This document shows positions 1 to 9,035 of a stretch of 64,000 bases of DNA, one piece after another. The stretch spans positions 1,087,788 to 1,151,787 of the forward strand of contig NZ_LMGU01000001.1 in NCBI RefSeq assembly GCF_001427525.1, given 5' to 3'. Under the pieces are notes generated by a model. That model saw only the letters and a program-made list of their open reading frames with translations. It had not been told where the DNA came from and made no database searches. The number at the start of each line of letters is the position of its first letter. The first letter of the stretch is position 1. Made by a program: the position numbers and the translations under genes. The DNA is from Microbacterium sp. Root61 (GTDB taxonomy: Bacteria > Actinomycetota > Actinomycetes > Actinomycetales > Microbacteriaceae).

Positions 1-2
1 GG

Positions 3-77
3 GAAGCCGTGGCCTACCTCGACGCGCTCGAGTCGCCGATGCCCGTCGAAGGCATGGTGAGCTCCTTCACGCACTGA
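3..77 (+). CDS. 3' end of an unidentified gene (partial)
   Basis: Only the last 24 codons and a TGA lie in the window; the gene continues to the left. The frame has the strong G/C third-position pattern of real genes here, and it stops 16 bp before the convergent stop of the next gene. The peptide ends in MVSSFTH. It is too short to assign to a family. It could be a chance frame opposite the minus-strand flank, but the codon pattern argues against that. Confidence 0.5.
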   Translation, partial: EAVAYLDALESPMPVEGMVSSFTH

Positions 78-93
78 GCCCGGGCGCGATCGA

Positions 94-1677
94 TCAGTAT
101 CCGCTGAACGCGTCGGTCGTGATCGACCGCGCCTTCTCCAGCGCGGGCGCCAAGTCGGCGATCAGTCCGGGAGGCCCGGAGATGTACGCGTGACGTCCGG
201 CGAGATCGGGGACGACACGCTGCAGCCCCTCGGCGTCCAGTCGCACGCCCTGCGCCCACAGCCAGTGCGAGGGCAGGTCGGCGGGACGGTCGCGGGTGAA
301 GACGACGACGGAGATGCCGGATGCCTCGAGGTCGGGGCGGAAGGCCAGCTCGGCGGCCTCCGAGGCGACGTAGACGAGCACGACGTCGCGATCTTCGCCC
401 GCAAGGCGCTGGTGGCGCAGCTGGGCGGCGAACGGCGTGATGCCGATGCCCGCCGCGACCATCAGGATCGGGCTGGTCGTCCTCTTCGGCAGGACGAAGT
501 CGCCCCACACACCGGTCGCGGCGAGGGCCCCGCCGGTGTCGAGTTCGGCGAGGGCCTTCTTGTAGCTGCTCTGCGGTTTGCCACCGGCTGCGGCCGGGCT
601 CTCGCGGAACGCGATCCGCAGCTCGGGAAGGTCCTCCGGGGCGGACGCGATGCTGAACTCGCGACGGGTGCCGCGGGCATCCGGGTGGTGGTGCGGCACC
701 TCCAGCTCGACGTACTGTCCGGGCAGGAACGGCAGCGGGCGCTTCGCGCGGAACGTGAGCTCGTTCACGGTCGGAGTGAGCGGGGTGCGGGACACCAGCG
801 TCAGCTTCACGGCCGCGCGCACCGTGAAGGCCAGGGCGAACGCGACGAGGTTGCCGACGAGCAGCGCGCGCTCCTGGCCGAGGCTGATGACGCCCAGGTC
901 GATCGGCCAGCCGGCCAGCACGCCCACGACCGCCGCGACCGTGAACTGCTGCCAGCGTCGCGGCGGCAGCGTCAGCGGTTCGGACAGCATGAAGGCGCCG
1001 AGGAACAGGAACGGCGAGGACAGCAGGATCTGCCAGAAGATGGTGACGCCCTCGACCGTGATCCCGGCCGCCTGGTACTGCGCCGAGGTGCGCAGCACGG
1101 CGACGGCGACGGCGATCACGACGAAGACCGCGATGACGCGGACCTTCTCGGTGCGCCACAGGACCGCGAGTCCGCACAGGACCACGGGCAGCGCCATCGC
1201 CGGGGTGCCGACCCACCACGCTGGCGTGCCGAGTGCCGGCACCGCGATGGCGCACAGCGCCAGCACGGTCGCACCGACCGCCGCAGGGTTGAAGATGTGC
1301 CGACCCCGCCACGCCAGGATGTACTTGGAGAGGGATGCCACGGCTCCGGCCAGCGCGATGCCCGCCAGCGCCGTCAGATCGAGCGACGGGCGCAGCACGA
1401 ACAGCAGGATGTGCGCCGTGATGAGCGAGGACTCGATGCGCCACGGCAGCCCGACGATGCGCTGGGCCACGGCATCCACCGCGGAGCACACCGCCACGAG
1501 GACCGCGAGGGTGACGACCAGCTCGAGGGGCGACGGAGCGACCAGTTCGAAGAAGGACAGCAGGAACGCGATGACGGCCAGGGTCGCCAGTGCGAGGTAC
1601 ACCAGGCGGTACATCGAGACGCGTCCGAGCACCGCGAAGACCCGGTTCCAGAGCGAGGTGAGCGTGCCGAGCATCAA
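94..1677 (-). CDS. RnfD/NqrB-like membrane protein fused to FAD/NAD(P) oxidoreductase
   Basis: This 527-aa protein has two parts. Residues about 1-290 are a bundle of hydrophobic segments related to RnfD/NqrB, with the family stretch HIFNPAAVG after the first helices. Residues about 295-527 are a ferredoxin-NADP reductase-type module, with an FAD motif RREFSIAS and a nucleotide-binding glycine run AAGIGITPF. The expected role is to take electrons from cytosolic NAD(P)H and pass them through the membrane to flavin carriers outside. The family context supports this: the gene follows, with 4-bp overlaps, genes for a MOSC protein and ApbE, and an FMN-binding lipoprotein. It ends the operon, converging on the fragment at the window edge. 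The electron acceptor is not visible. The domain calls are firm; the direction of electron flow is inferred. Confidence 0.85.
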   Translation of the reverse strand: MMLGTLTSLWNRVFAVLGRVSMYRLVYLALATLAVIAFLLSFFELVAPSPLELVVTLAVLVAVCSAVDAVAQRIVGLPWRIESSLITAHILLFVLRPSLDLTALAGIALAGAVASLSKYILAWRGRHIFNPAAVGATVLALCAIAVPALGTPAWWVGTPAMALPVVLCGLAVLWRTEKVRVIAVFVVIAVAVAVLRTSAQYQAAGITVEGVTIFWQILLSSPFLFLGAFMLSEPLTLPPRRWQQFTVAAVVGVLAGWPIDLGVISLGQERALLVGNLVAFALAFTVRAAVKLTLVSRTPLTPTVNELTFRAKRPLPFLPGQYVELEVPHHHPDARGTRREFSIASAPEDLPELRIAFRESPAAAGGKPQSSYKKALAELDTGGALAATGVWGDFVLPKRTTSPILMVAAGIGITPFAAQLRHQRLAGEDRDVVLVYVASEAAELAFRPDLEASGISVVVFTRDRPADLPSHWLWAQGVRLDAEGLQRVVPDLAGRHAYISGPPGLIADLAPALEKARSITTDAFSGY

Positions 1678-2231
1678 ACGGGTCCCAGCTTCTCGTGCGG
1701 TTCGGCGGGCAGGTGCACACCGATCGGATCGCCCGGGTGCACGACGCCGCCGTGCACGACGGTGGACATGATGCCCGCCAGGCGGATGGTCTCCCCGGCG
1801 TCATCGACGTGGACCAGTTCCTTCATGAGCCCGGACGACAGCCCGTTGATCTGGGTGCACGGGTTGCGCAGGCCGGTGACCTCGATCACCGCATCCGGAC
1901 CCAGCGCCAGACGCGTGCCGCGCGGCAGCGAGAGGATGTCGAGGCCCTCGGTCGTGATGTTCTCGCCGAGTTGTCCCGGTGCGACCTCGTGGCCGTGCTC
2001 CGCGACCTGGGCGAACAGCTCCGCGTGCATGAGGTGCACCTGGCGCAGATTCGGCGTGCTCGGATCGCGCTTCACCCGCGAAAGGTGCTGCACGAACTCG
2101 CCCGCGTGCGCGTCGCCTTCGACGCCGACCCCCTCGACCAGCCGGATGCTGCGCATGGTGGGCTTGCTGAAGCGGTGCTGGTCGTCACGGGATACGGCGA
2201 GGACACGGGCACCCGTCACGGGATCGCTCAT
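1674..2231 (-). CDS. MOSC domain protein
   Basis: This 185-aa single-domain MOSC protein has the family features GQLGENITTEG in mid-protein and a cysteine in GLRNPCTQING, the position expected for a sulfur-carrying Cys. MOSC proteins are sulfur-carrier or molybdenum-cofactor-related proteins, and some reduce N-hydroxylated compounds using Mo cofactor. The gene overlaps its neighbours by 4 bp on both sides (ATGA), so it is translationally coupled inside a flavin-transfer operon. That is not an obvious place for a MOSC gene. No N-terminal beta-barrel or ferredoxin extension is present, so it is the short form. The substrate is unknown. Confidence 0.85.
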   Translation of the reverse strand: MSDPVTGARVLAVSRDDQHRFSKPTMRSIRLVEGVGVEGDAHAGEFVQHLSRVKRDPSTPNLRQVHLMHAELFAQVAEHGHEVAPGQLGENITTEGLDILSLPRGTRLALGPDAVIEVTGLRNPCTQINGLSSGLMKELVHVDDAGETIRLAGIMSTVVHGGVVHPGDPIGVHLPAEPHEKLGPV

Positions 2232-3127
2232 ACGTCAACGATATCCGGCCCGGTGAACAGGTCGGCGGCGCAGCCGGGAGACCACTCCACCCGGCCGTCC
2301 GTGGTCATCCGCACCCACTCGACGCCCCACCCGTGGGCGAGCTCCACGCCACCGTCGAAGAACAACGCCGTCGCGATGGCGTCCGCTCGCATCGCCGTGG
2401 CCGCGACGGCCCAGGTCGCGGCATACGTCGTGACGGGCCGGCCGGTGCGGGCGTCCAGGACGTGGTGCAGGCCGTCGCCCCACGCGCGCCTGTTGGTCGC
2501 CGACGCGCACAGCGCGGCATCCGTCACCTCCCACACCCCGATCGCTCGGCGGGCGTCGTACGGATGCTCCAGGCCGATGCGGACGGGTCCGCCGCGCAGG
2601 GCCATGTCACCGCCGGCGTCGACCACGATGTCACCGGGGACCGCCGGCGACAGGACCGCGAGCACGAGGTCCACCAGGCGGCCCTTGCCGAGGGCGCCGA
2701 CATCGATCAGGGCAGGTGCGGTCAGCCTCATCCGCTCCCCCGTCCAGGTCAGCTGATCGACCCACTCCAGCGGCGCGGGTGCGGCACCCCGGTCGACGAG
2801 GCTGTACGCCGCGTCGTAGCCGAGGCTCTCCAGCGAACGCCCGACCAGCGGGTTGACGGCGCCGGCCGTGGCCGCGGACAGCGCCACGAAGGCGTCCAGC
2901 ATCTCGGCGGCGTCAGCGGGCGCGCCCACTTCGCGAGGGTCGCGCGCAAGCGAGGTGACGAGCGAGTCCTCGCGGAACCGCGACCAGACCCGATCGAACT
3001 GCGCGATGCACTCGGTGACGCGGGCACGGATGCCGGGTCCCAGCGCCTCCGTCGTCTCGATCTCCCACGACGTGCCGATGGCGTCGAAACACCAGGTGGC
3101 GTGCGCCGGCGATTCCGGCGCGGACAT
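2228..3127 (-). CDS. apbE: ApbE family FAD:protein FMN transferase
   Basis: ApbE enzymes transfer FMN from FAD to a Thr or Ser of exported or membrane redox proteins. This 299-aa protein has the family landmarks: an N-terminal FDAIGTSWEIE strand, the DVGALGKGRLVD segment in the middle, a VVDAGGDMALRGG glycine motif and a HHVLDARTGRP motif near residue 230. I see no clear signal peptide or lipobox, so it may act at the inner face of the membrane or use an atypical export route. The start shares one base with the stop of the FMN-binding lipoprotein, its likely substrate, and the stop overlaps the MOSC gene by 4 bp. The family call is secure. Confidence 0.93.
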   Translation of the reverse strand: MSAPESPAHATWCFDAIGTSWEIETTEALGPGIRARVTECIAQFDRVWSRFREDSLVTSLARDPREVGAPADAAEMLDAFVALSAATAGAVNPLVGRSLESLGYDAAYSLVDRGAAPAPLEWVDQLTWTGERMRLTAPALIDVGALGKGRLVDLVLAVLSPAVPGDIVVDAGGDMALRGGPVRIGLEHPYDARRAIGVWEVTDAALCASATNRRAWGDGLHHVLDARTGRPVTTYAATWAVAATAMRADAIATALFFDGGVELAHGWGVEWVRMTTDGRVEWSPGCAADLFTGPDIVDV

Positions 3128-3597
3128 CAGACGGCCGCTTCGGACTTGATCTGCTCGATCGCCTGGTTGAATCCGCCGCTCGTCAGAGACGATCCCGCGA
3201 CGCGGCTCACCGAGATCTCGTCGATGTCCTTGCCGACGACGACCTCTGAGATCCCGCCGACGAACTGGCCCTGGTACTGCTTGGACTCGGCCTTCTGCGG
3301 CTGTCCGACGACCTCGACCTCGGTGATGACGTCATCGACGAGCGTGACGGTCACGGTGATGGTCTCCACCGACTCGGGCGTGGCGTAGGAGCCCTCACCG
3401 GTGTACGTGCCGTCGGCGTACGAAGCCGCATCCGACGTGCTGGGAGCCGTCGATGCCCCGGAATCGGTCGTGGGAGCACCGGCGGAATCGCCGGCTTCCC
3501 CGCCCGTCGAGCAGCCCGCCAGCGCGATGACTCCTGCGACGCCGACCATCGCGGCGGCGACGCGTGCAGGACGGGGAACGGTGGTGGTGCGGATCAT
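3127..3597 (-). CDS. FMN-binding domain lipoprotein
   Basis: This 156-aa secreted lipoprotein has a basic N-terminus and hydrophobic helix ending in the lipobox LAGC (Cys about 28), a Ser/Thr-rich linker, then an FMN_bind domain (about 60-156). The ATG at 3597 is chosen because it follows a good GAGGAG ribosome site and gives a proper signal peptide; longer versions do not. FMN_bind proteins carry covalently bound FMN added by ApbE, usually at the Thr of an SGAT-like motif. Here the matching stretch is VAGSSLTSGG, with Ser137 at the acceptor position. It is the first gene of the operon, upstream of apbE. A possible promoter lies at about 3655-3681 (TACTGT, 15-nt spacing to GTGACG), which is weak. 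Confidence 0.88.
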   Translation of the reverse strand: MIRTTTVPRPARVAAAMVGVAGVIALAGCSTGGEAGDSAGAPTTDSGASTAPSTSDAASYADGTYTGEGSYATPESVETITVTVTLVDDVITEVEVVGQPQKAESKQYQGQFVGGISEVVVGKDIDEISVSRVAGSSLTSGGFNQAIEQIKSEAAV

Positions 3598-3692
3598 GAG
3601 TGGTTCTCCTCGTACGGGTGCCGGTCCGGCGCGGGTCTGGGGCGATGTGGGTTCACAGTAGCGACGGGGTTGAGGCGTCACCTGTGGTCGGT

Positions 3693-6398
3693 CTACGAGA
3701 TTGCTGTGGGCGATTCGCCGCGCCGGCGGATCGCCTTGAGCCCTTCGACGGCCAGGAAGATGACGATCGACAGGACGAGCGGCAGCACCCACGACCAGAT
3801 GGCCAGCGGGCGGGAGCCGAACAGATCGTTCATGAACGGCACGTACGTGTAGATCAGTTGCAGCCCGAGCAGGGCGAGCGCCGACCACCACACCACCGGA
3901 TTGCCGCGGAGCACCTCGGAGGTCAGGCTCGAGCGGCTCAGGAATCGGCAGTTGAACAGATAGGCGAGCTGGCCCAGCGCGAGCATCGCGACAGCTTCGG
4001 TGCGCGCGTAGTCCACGTCGACCCCGGTGGCGGCGACCGTGTAGAACACACCCAAGGTCGCTCCGCCGATGAGCACCGAGACCAGCAGAACGAAGCCGAG
4101 CTCACGGGCCGACACGATCGAGCCACCGGTGGCACGCGGTGGGCGGCTCATGATGCCGCGCTCGGCCGGCTCGTACGCCAGCGCGAGCGACAGGGTGAGG
4201 GCGGTGACCATGTTGACCCACAGCACCTGCACGGGTGTCAACGGGAGCGCCAGTCCGAAGACGACGGCGACCAGGATGACGAGCGACTGCGCGCCGTTGG
4301 TCGGCAGCAGGAAGACGACCGACTTGCGCAGGTTGTCGTAGATGCGCCGGCCCTCGCGGATCGCGCTGCGGATCGTTGCGAAGTTGTCGTCGGCGAGCAC
4401 GATCTCGGCGGCTTCCTTCGTCGCCTCGGTGCCCTTGATGCCCATCGCGATGCCGACGTTCGCGCGGGTGAGTGCGGGCGCGTCGTTGACACCGTCGCCG
4501 GTCATCGCGACGACCTCGTCGTGCGCCTGCAGCGCGCGCACGATCCGGATCTTGTGCTCGGGGCTCGTCCGCGCGTACACGTCCACGTCCTGCACCACGG
4601 CCTTGAGCTGCTCCTGCGTGAGCGCCTCCAGCTCGGCCCCGGTCAGCACGCGGGCATCGTCCGAATCGACCAGACCCATCTCGCGGCTGATGGCGAGGGC
4701 GGTGCCGGCGTGGTCGCCGGTGATCATCTTCACGCGGATGCCGGCGGCGTGGCAGTCGGCGATCGCTTCGATGGCTTCGGGGCGCGGCGGGTCGAGGATG
4801 CCCCAGACCCCGAGGAACTCGAGGCCTTCGAGGTCCTCGAGCTCGATGCCCTCGCGCGTGGCGTCGACAGGGAGCCGCGCCGCCGCGAGCACCCGCAGAC
4901 CCTCACCGCTGAGGTCGGCGATGACCGCCTCCCAGCGCACGATGTCCAGGGGTTCGCGTCCGGCCGCGCCGCGCTGAGCCGTGGAGCGCTCCAGCAGCCG
5001 GTCGGGGGCGCCCTTCACCAGGATGGCGCGCGAGCCGTCGGGCGCCTCGTTCAGGGTCGCCATGAGCTTGTTCGCCGAATCGAACGGGACGACGTCCAGC
5101 CGCCGCATCCCGTCGGTGCTCGCCCCGCCCTTCAGGGCGACGACCTTGAGCGCCCCCTCGGTCGGCTCACCGACGAGCGTCCACTGATCCTCCTGCGGGA
5201 CGATGTGCGCGTCGTTGCAGAGCGTGGCGACGGCCAGGATCGCGGCGAGGTCGGCGCCGGCGGTGGCACCGTCCTCCGGGATGATGTCTCCCTCGGGCTG
5301 GTAGCCGAGCCCTGTGACGGCGTACTGCGCGACGGGGGTGACGATCGAGCGGACCGTCATCTCGTTCTTGGTGAGGGTGCCGGTCTTGTCGGAGCACACC
5401 GTCGTCACCGAGCCGAGCGCCTCGACGGCGGGGAGCTTGCGGGTGATCGCGTTGCGCCGGGCCATCTGCTGCACGCCGATCGCCAGCGTGATCGTGACGA
5501 GGGCGGGGAGCCCCTCCGGTATGGCGGCGACGGCGAAGCCGATGGTCGCCGAGATGAGGTCGGCGAACGGCATCCCGTGCACGAAGCGCCCGATCGCGAG
5601 CATCAGGACGGCCATGCCCAGGATGACGAGGGTCAGCTTCTTGCCGAAGTCGTCGAGCTGCTTGGTGAGCGGCGTCGCGAGCGATCCCGCATCGCCCACC
5701 AGCGCCTGGATCTTGCCGATCTCGGTGTCCGCGCCGGTGCCGGTGACGATGCCCCGCGCCTGCCCGGCCGAGACGATCGTGCCGGAGAACGCCATCGATG
5801 CGCGGTCGCCGATGCCGGCGTCGGCGGTCACCGGGTCCGCACCCTTCGAGGAGGGCACCGACTCCCCCGTCAGCGCCGACTCGTCCACGCGCAGCTGGAA
5901 GGACTGGAAGAGCCGCACGTCGGCGGGCACCTTGTCGCCGGGGGCGAGTCGGATCACGTCACCGGGAACGAGGTCGGCGGCGGGGATCGTCGCCCACGCG
6001 CCGTCGCGGCGGACGCTCGCATCGGAGGACAGCATCCCTCGAATGCCCGCGAGGGCCTTCTCGGCGCGCCCCTCCTGGACGTACCCGATCACCGCGTTGA
6101 TGATGGCGACGGCCATGATGACCCAGAAGTCCAGCCAATCGCCCATGATCGCCTTGATCGCCGCGGCGCCCAGCAGGATGTAGATCAGCGTGTCGTTGAA
6201 GTGCGCGAGGAACTGCAGGATCGCGGGCTTGCGCGGCGGCTCCGGCAGGACGTTGGGTCCGGCGATCTCCAGACGCGACCGGGCGTCCGCGCTCGTGAGA
6301 CCGCCGACATCCGTACCCAGAGCGGTTTCGACGTCGGGGACGTCGAGCGCGAAGGGCTGCGCGACGGTCAGGGATGCCTCGGCGAGCTGTCCGGTCAT
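3693..6398 (-). CDS. P-type cation-transporting ATPase (type II)
   Basis: This 901-aa P2-type ATPase carries an N-terminal cation-ATPase domain, the actuator motif TGES, a PEGLP kink in M4, the phosphorylation site DKTGTLT, the hinge motif [11 protein letters not shown] and a C-terminal six-helix domain. This is the SERCA/PMR1/PacL-like subgroup, pumping a cation out across the cytoplasmic membrane at the cost of ATP. The M6 segment reads [17 protein letters not shown] (about nt 4180-4221), lacking the Asp of the NxxTD motif that binds Ca2+ in SERCA, and M5 lacks the usual Glu, so I do not assign Ca2+. The ATG at 6398 has AAGGG upstream and begins 17 bp after prs, suggesting cotranscription. 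Confidence 0.93.
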   Translation of the reverse strand: MTGQLAEASLTVAQPFALDVPDVETALGTDVGGLTSADARSRLEIAGPNVLPEPPRKPAILQFLAHFNDTLIYILLGAAAIKAIMGDWLDFWVIMAVAIINAVIGYVQEGRAEKALAGIRGMLSSDASVRRDGAWATIPAADLVPGDVIRLAPGDKVPADVRLFQSFQLRVDESALTGESVPSSKGADPVTADAGIGDRASMAFSGTIVSAGQARGIVTGTGADTEIGKIQALVGDAGSLATPLTKQLDDFGKKLTLVILGMAVLMLAIGRFVHGMPFADLISATIGFAVAAIPEGLPALVTITLAIGVQQMARRNAITRKLPAVEALGSVTTVCSDKTGTLTKNEMTVRSIVTPVAQYAVTGLGYQPEGDIIPEDGATAGADLAAILAVATLCNDAHIVPQEDQWTLVGEPTEGALKVVALKGGASTDGMRRLDVVPFDSANKLMATLNEAPDGSRAILVKGAPDRLLERSTAQRGAAGREPLDIVRWEAVIADLSGEGLRVLAAARLPVDATREGIELEDLEGLEFLGVWGILDPPRPEAIEAIADCHAAGIRVKMITGDHAGTALAISREMGLVDSDDARVLTGAELEALTQEQLKAVVQDVDVYARTSPEHKIRIVRALQAHDEVVAMTGDGVNDAPALTRANVGIAMGIKGTEATKEAAEIVLADDNFATIRSAIREGRRIYDNLRKSVVFLLPTNGAQSLVILVAVVFGLALPLTPVQVLWVNMVTALTLSLALAYEPAERGIMSRPPRATGGSIVSARELGFVLLVSVLIGGATLGVFYTVAATGVDVDYARTEAVAMLALGQLAYLFNCRFLSRSSLTSEVLRGNPVVWWSALALLGLQLIYTYVPFMNDLFGSRPLAIWSWVLPLVLSIVIFLAVEGLKAIRRRGESPTAIS

Positions 6399-6415
6399 GG
6401 CATCCCTTCGGTGTG

Positions 6416-7450
6416 TCAGGCGGCGCCGTCGAACATGCTCGTGACGGAGCCGTCCTCGAATACCTCGCGGATCGCACGCGCCAGCAACGGCGCGATGGGC
6501 AGAATCGTGAGGCCTTCGAACCGGTGCTCCGGCGCGAGCGGGATCGTGTCGGTGACGACGACCTCGTCGATCGACGAGTCCTGCAGCACGATCGGCGCGG
6601 GATCGCTGAAGATCGCGTGCGTGGCCGCGACGATGACGCGCTCGGCGCCGGCGGCCTTGAGGGCCTGCGCTGCCTTGACGATGGTGCCGCCGGTGTCGAT
6701 CATGTCGTCCACGAGGAGGCACACGCGGCCGTCGACCTGGCCGACGATCTCGTGCACGGTGACCTGGTTGGCGACCTTCGGGTCACGACGCTTGTGGATG
6801 ATCGCCAGCGGTGCGCCCAGCTTGTCGGACCAGTTGTCGGCGACGCGGACCCGGCCCATGTCGGGCGAGACGACCGTGAGCTTCTCGCGGTCTTCCGGGC
6901 TCAGCTCGTTGCGGAAGTACTCCAGCAGCACCGGCTGCGCGAAGAGGTGATCGACGGGGCCGTCGAAGAAGCCCTGGATTTGCGCTGCGTGCAGGTCGAC
7001 GCTCATGATGCGGTCGGCACCGGCGGTCTTGATCAGGTCGGTGACCAGGCGGGCGCTGATCGGTTCGCGACCGCGGCCCTTCTTGTCCTGGCGGGAGTAC
7101 GGGTAGTACGGGGCGACGACCGTGATGCGCTTGGCGGAGGCGCGCTTGAGCGCATCCACCATGATCAGCAGCTCCATGATCCACTCGTTGACGCCACGAC
7201 CGAACGACTGGATGACGAACACGTCACAGCCGCGGACACTCACCTCGAAGCGGGTGTAGAGCTCGCCCGATGCGAAGGTGCGGTGCTCGGTCGGAGCCAG
7301 CTCGCTGCCCAGTGCTTCGGCGACCTGCGTCGCCAGCGCGGGGTGGGAGCTGCCGGCAACGACGACGAGTCGTTTCTTCGTCTTCGCGACAAGCCCGGGG
7401 GCGATGTCACGCTCGAGATCGGCCTGCGTCTTCTTGGTCTTGCGTGCCAT
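6416..7450 (-). CDS. prs: ribose-phosphate pyrophosphokinase
   Basis: PRPP synthetase makes 5-phosphoribosyl diphosphate from ribose 5-phosphate and ATP for nucleotide, His and Trp synthesis. The 344-aa product shows the ATP loop YYPYSRQDKK, the HAAQIQGFF segment, and the PRPP-binding motif VDDMIDTGGT. An N-terminal Lys-rich stretch of about 25 residues precedes the core (KRLVVVAGSSHP), so it is longer than the usual ~315 aa; the ATG at 7450 was kept because it is the first start after glmU. It lies 7 bp downstream of glmU, the order common in Gram-positive bacteria. Confidence 0.97.
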   Translation of the reverse strand: MARKTKKTQADLERDIAPGLVAKTKKRLVVVAGSSHPALATQVAEALGSELAPTEHRTFASGELYTRFEVSVRGCDVFVIQSFGRGVNEWIMELLIMVDALKRASAKRITVVAPYYPYSRQDKKGRGREPISARLVTDLIKTAGADRIMSVDLHAAQIQGFFDGPVDHLFAQPVLLEYFRNELSPEDREKLTVVSPDMGRVRVADNWSDKLGAPLAIIHKRRDPKVANQVTVHEIVGQVDGRVCLLVDDMIDTGGTIVKAAQALKAAGAERVIVAATHAIFSDPAPIVLQDSSIDEVVVTDTIPLAPEHRFEGLTILPIAPLLARAIREVFEDGSVTSMFDGAA

Positions 7451-7457
7451 GACCCGC

Positions 7458-8906
7458 CTATTCGTCGGCTTGTGCGCGAGCGGCGTCTGCTGCCGCCGTA
7501 CCCTCGCGATTCTTCTCAACCCAGCCTTCGACGTTGCGCTGCGGCGCCACCGAAAGGGCGAGCGCTCCCGCCGGGACATCCTTGCGGATGACTGCCCCTG
7601 CGCCGGTTTTCGCTCCTGCTCCGATCCTAACGGGCGCGACGAACACGTTGTGCGACCCGGAGTGCACGTGGTCGCCGATCTCGGTGCGGTGCTTGGCGAT
7701 GTCGTCGTAATTCGCGGTGATCGCGCCGGCCCCGAGGTTGACGCCGACGCCGATCGTGGTGTCGCCGATGTACGACAGATGCGGCACCTTGCTGCCTTCG
7801 CCGATCGTCGTGTTCTTGATCTCCACGAAGGTGCCGATCTTGCCCTTGGCGCCGAGGATCGTGTTCGGACGCAGGTAGGCGAACGGTCCCACCGTCGCCG
7901 AGGCGCCGATGACGGCGAGCGTGGCGTCCGTGCGGGTGACGATCGCGTTCTCCCCCACCTCGCAGTCGACGAGGCTCGTGTCGGGACCGATGGTGGCGCC
8001 CTCCGCGATCGAGGTGGCGCGGAGGATCTGGGTGCCGGGCAGCACGGTGACATCCGGAGCAAGCGTCGCGGTGACATCGATCCAGGTCGTCGCCGGGTCC
8101 ATGATCGTGACCCCGGCGAGCTGCCACTTGCGGACGGTGCGCGCGTTGAGCAGGCGACCCACCTCCGACAGCTGAGCCCGGTCGTTCACGCCGTACGTGA
8201 CGGTGACATCCTCGACGACGGATGCCGCCACCCGGTCGCCGGCGACACGGGCGAGGCCGGCCACGTCGGTGAGGTACTTCTCCGCCTGGGCGTTGTCGAT
8301 GCCGATCGCCGGCAGGTGCGTGCGCAGCGAGTCGGCGCGGAAGACGTACATCCCGGCGTTGATCTCGCGGACCGCCGCCTCGGCGTCGTTCGCGTCCTTC
8401 TGCTCCACGATGCGCGAGACATCCCCGTCGGCATCCCGGATGACGCGGCCATAGCCGGTCGGGTCGGCCACGACGGCGGTCATCAACGTGACGGCCGCAT
8501 CGGCCGCGCGGTGGGCGGCGACGAAGGCGGTCAGGGTCCCGGCATCCGCCAACGGGCAGTCGCCGGAGAGCACGAGCACATCGCCGGAGAACCCGTCCAG
8601 CTGCGCAAGGGCCAGTTCGACGGCGCGACCGGTTCCGGGCACCTCGTCCTGGTCGACGACCACGACGTGCGGCGCATCGTCGGCGACGGACTGGGCGACG
8701 AGGTCGCGCTCGTGCCGGACCACCACCAGCGTATGGGCGGGAACGAGCTCGGCCGCTGTGGCGAGCACGTGACCCACCAGCGACCGTCCGCCGATGCGGT
8801 GCAGCACCTTGGGCGTGCGCGACTTCATGCGCGTGCCCTGCCCTGCGGCCAGGATGATGATGGCGAGGTCGGCGTCGGCACGACCGCTTTCGGTGTTCTC
8901 GGACAT
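7458..8906 (-). CDS. glmU: bifunctional UDP-GlcNAc pyrophosphorylase / GlcN-1-P acetyltransferase
   Basis: GlmU acetylates glucosamine 1-phosphate and then forms UDP-GlcNAc, the peptidoglycan precursor. The 482-aa protein has the nucleotidyltransferase motif LAAGQGTRMKS (about 20-30), the sugar-nucleotide domain to about residue 250, and a left-handed beta-helix of hexapeptide repeats with the acetyltransferase site region. The C-terminus is a short Ala-rich tail. The ATG at 8906 is the only start before the LAAGQGTRM motif. It sits one base after the 3' end of tRNA-Gln, so there is no room for a normal ribosome site. See the finding on tRNA processing. Confidence 0.97.
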   Translation of the reverse strand: MSENTESGRADADLAIIILAAGQGTRMKSRTPKVLHRIGGRSLVGHVLATAAELVPAHTLVVVRHERDLVAQSVADDAPHVVVVDQDEVPGTGRAVELALAQLDGFSGDVLVLSGDCPLADAGTLTAFVAAHRAADAAVTLMTAVVADPTGYGRVIRDADGDVSRIVEQKDANDAEAAVREINAGMYVFRADSLRTHLPAIGIDNAQAEKYLTDVAGLARVAGDRVAASVVEDVTVTYGVNDRAQLSEVGRLLNARTVRKWQLAGVTIMDPATTWIDVTATLAPDVTVLPGTQILRATSIAEGATIGPDTSLVDCEVGENAIVTRTDATLAVIGASATVGPFAYLRPNTILGAKGKIGTFVEIKNTTIGEGSKVPHLSYIGDTTIGVGVNLGAGAITANYDDIAKHRTEIGDHVHSGSHNVFVAPVRIGAGAKTGAGAVIRKDVPAGALALSVAPQRNVEGWVEKNREGTAAADAARAQADE

Positions 8907-8907
8907 G

Positions 8908-8979
8908 CTCCGCCGCCAGGATTCGAACCTAGACCTAACAGCTCCAAAGGCTGTCGTGCTGCCATTACACCACGGCGGA
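8908..8979 (-). tRNA. tRNA-Gln (TTG anticodon)
   Basis: A 72-nt cloverleaf folds on the minus strand. The 7-bp acceptor TCCGCCG pairs perfectly with CGGCGGA. The anticodon stem ACAGC/GCTGT closes the loop CTTTGGA with anticodon TTG. The T-arm loop is TTCGAAT and the discriminator is G. CCA is not encoded; the next genomic bases are C then the glmU ATG. The fold and anticodon were read by hand. Confidence 0.95.
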
Positions 8980-9023
8980 TCGCCACGAACCGGGGCACGT
9001 GACCAGCATCAAGTCTGCCAGTC

Positions 9024-9029
9024 GATAAT
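9024..9029 (+). promoter_or_regulatory. -10 box for the MarR gene, leaderless
   Basis: GATAAT ends 6 nt before the ATG at 9036, so transcription should begin at or next to the start codon. A TGAC-like -35 lies near 9000-9005. Confidence 0.6.
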
Positions 9030-9035
9030 GGGTGG

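Noticed and set aside
190..2256. Long plus-strand open frames opposite the flavin-transfer operon
   Set aside because: Low-complexity Arg/Gly/Asp-rich translations typical of antisense frames in high-GC DNA; the minus strand carries clear families with overlapping starts and stops.
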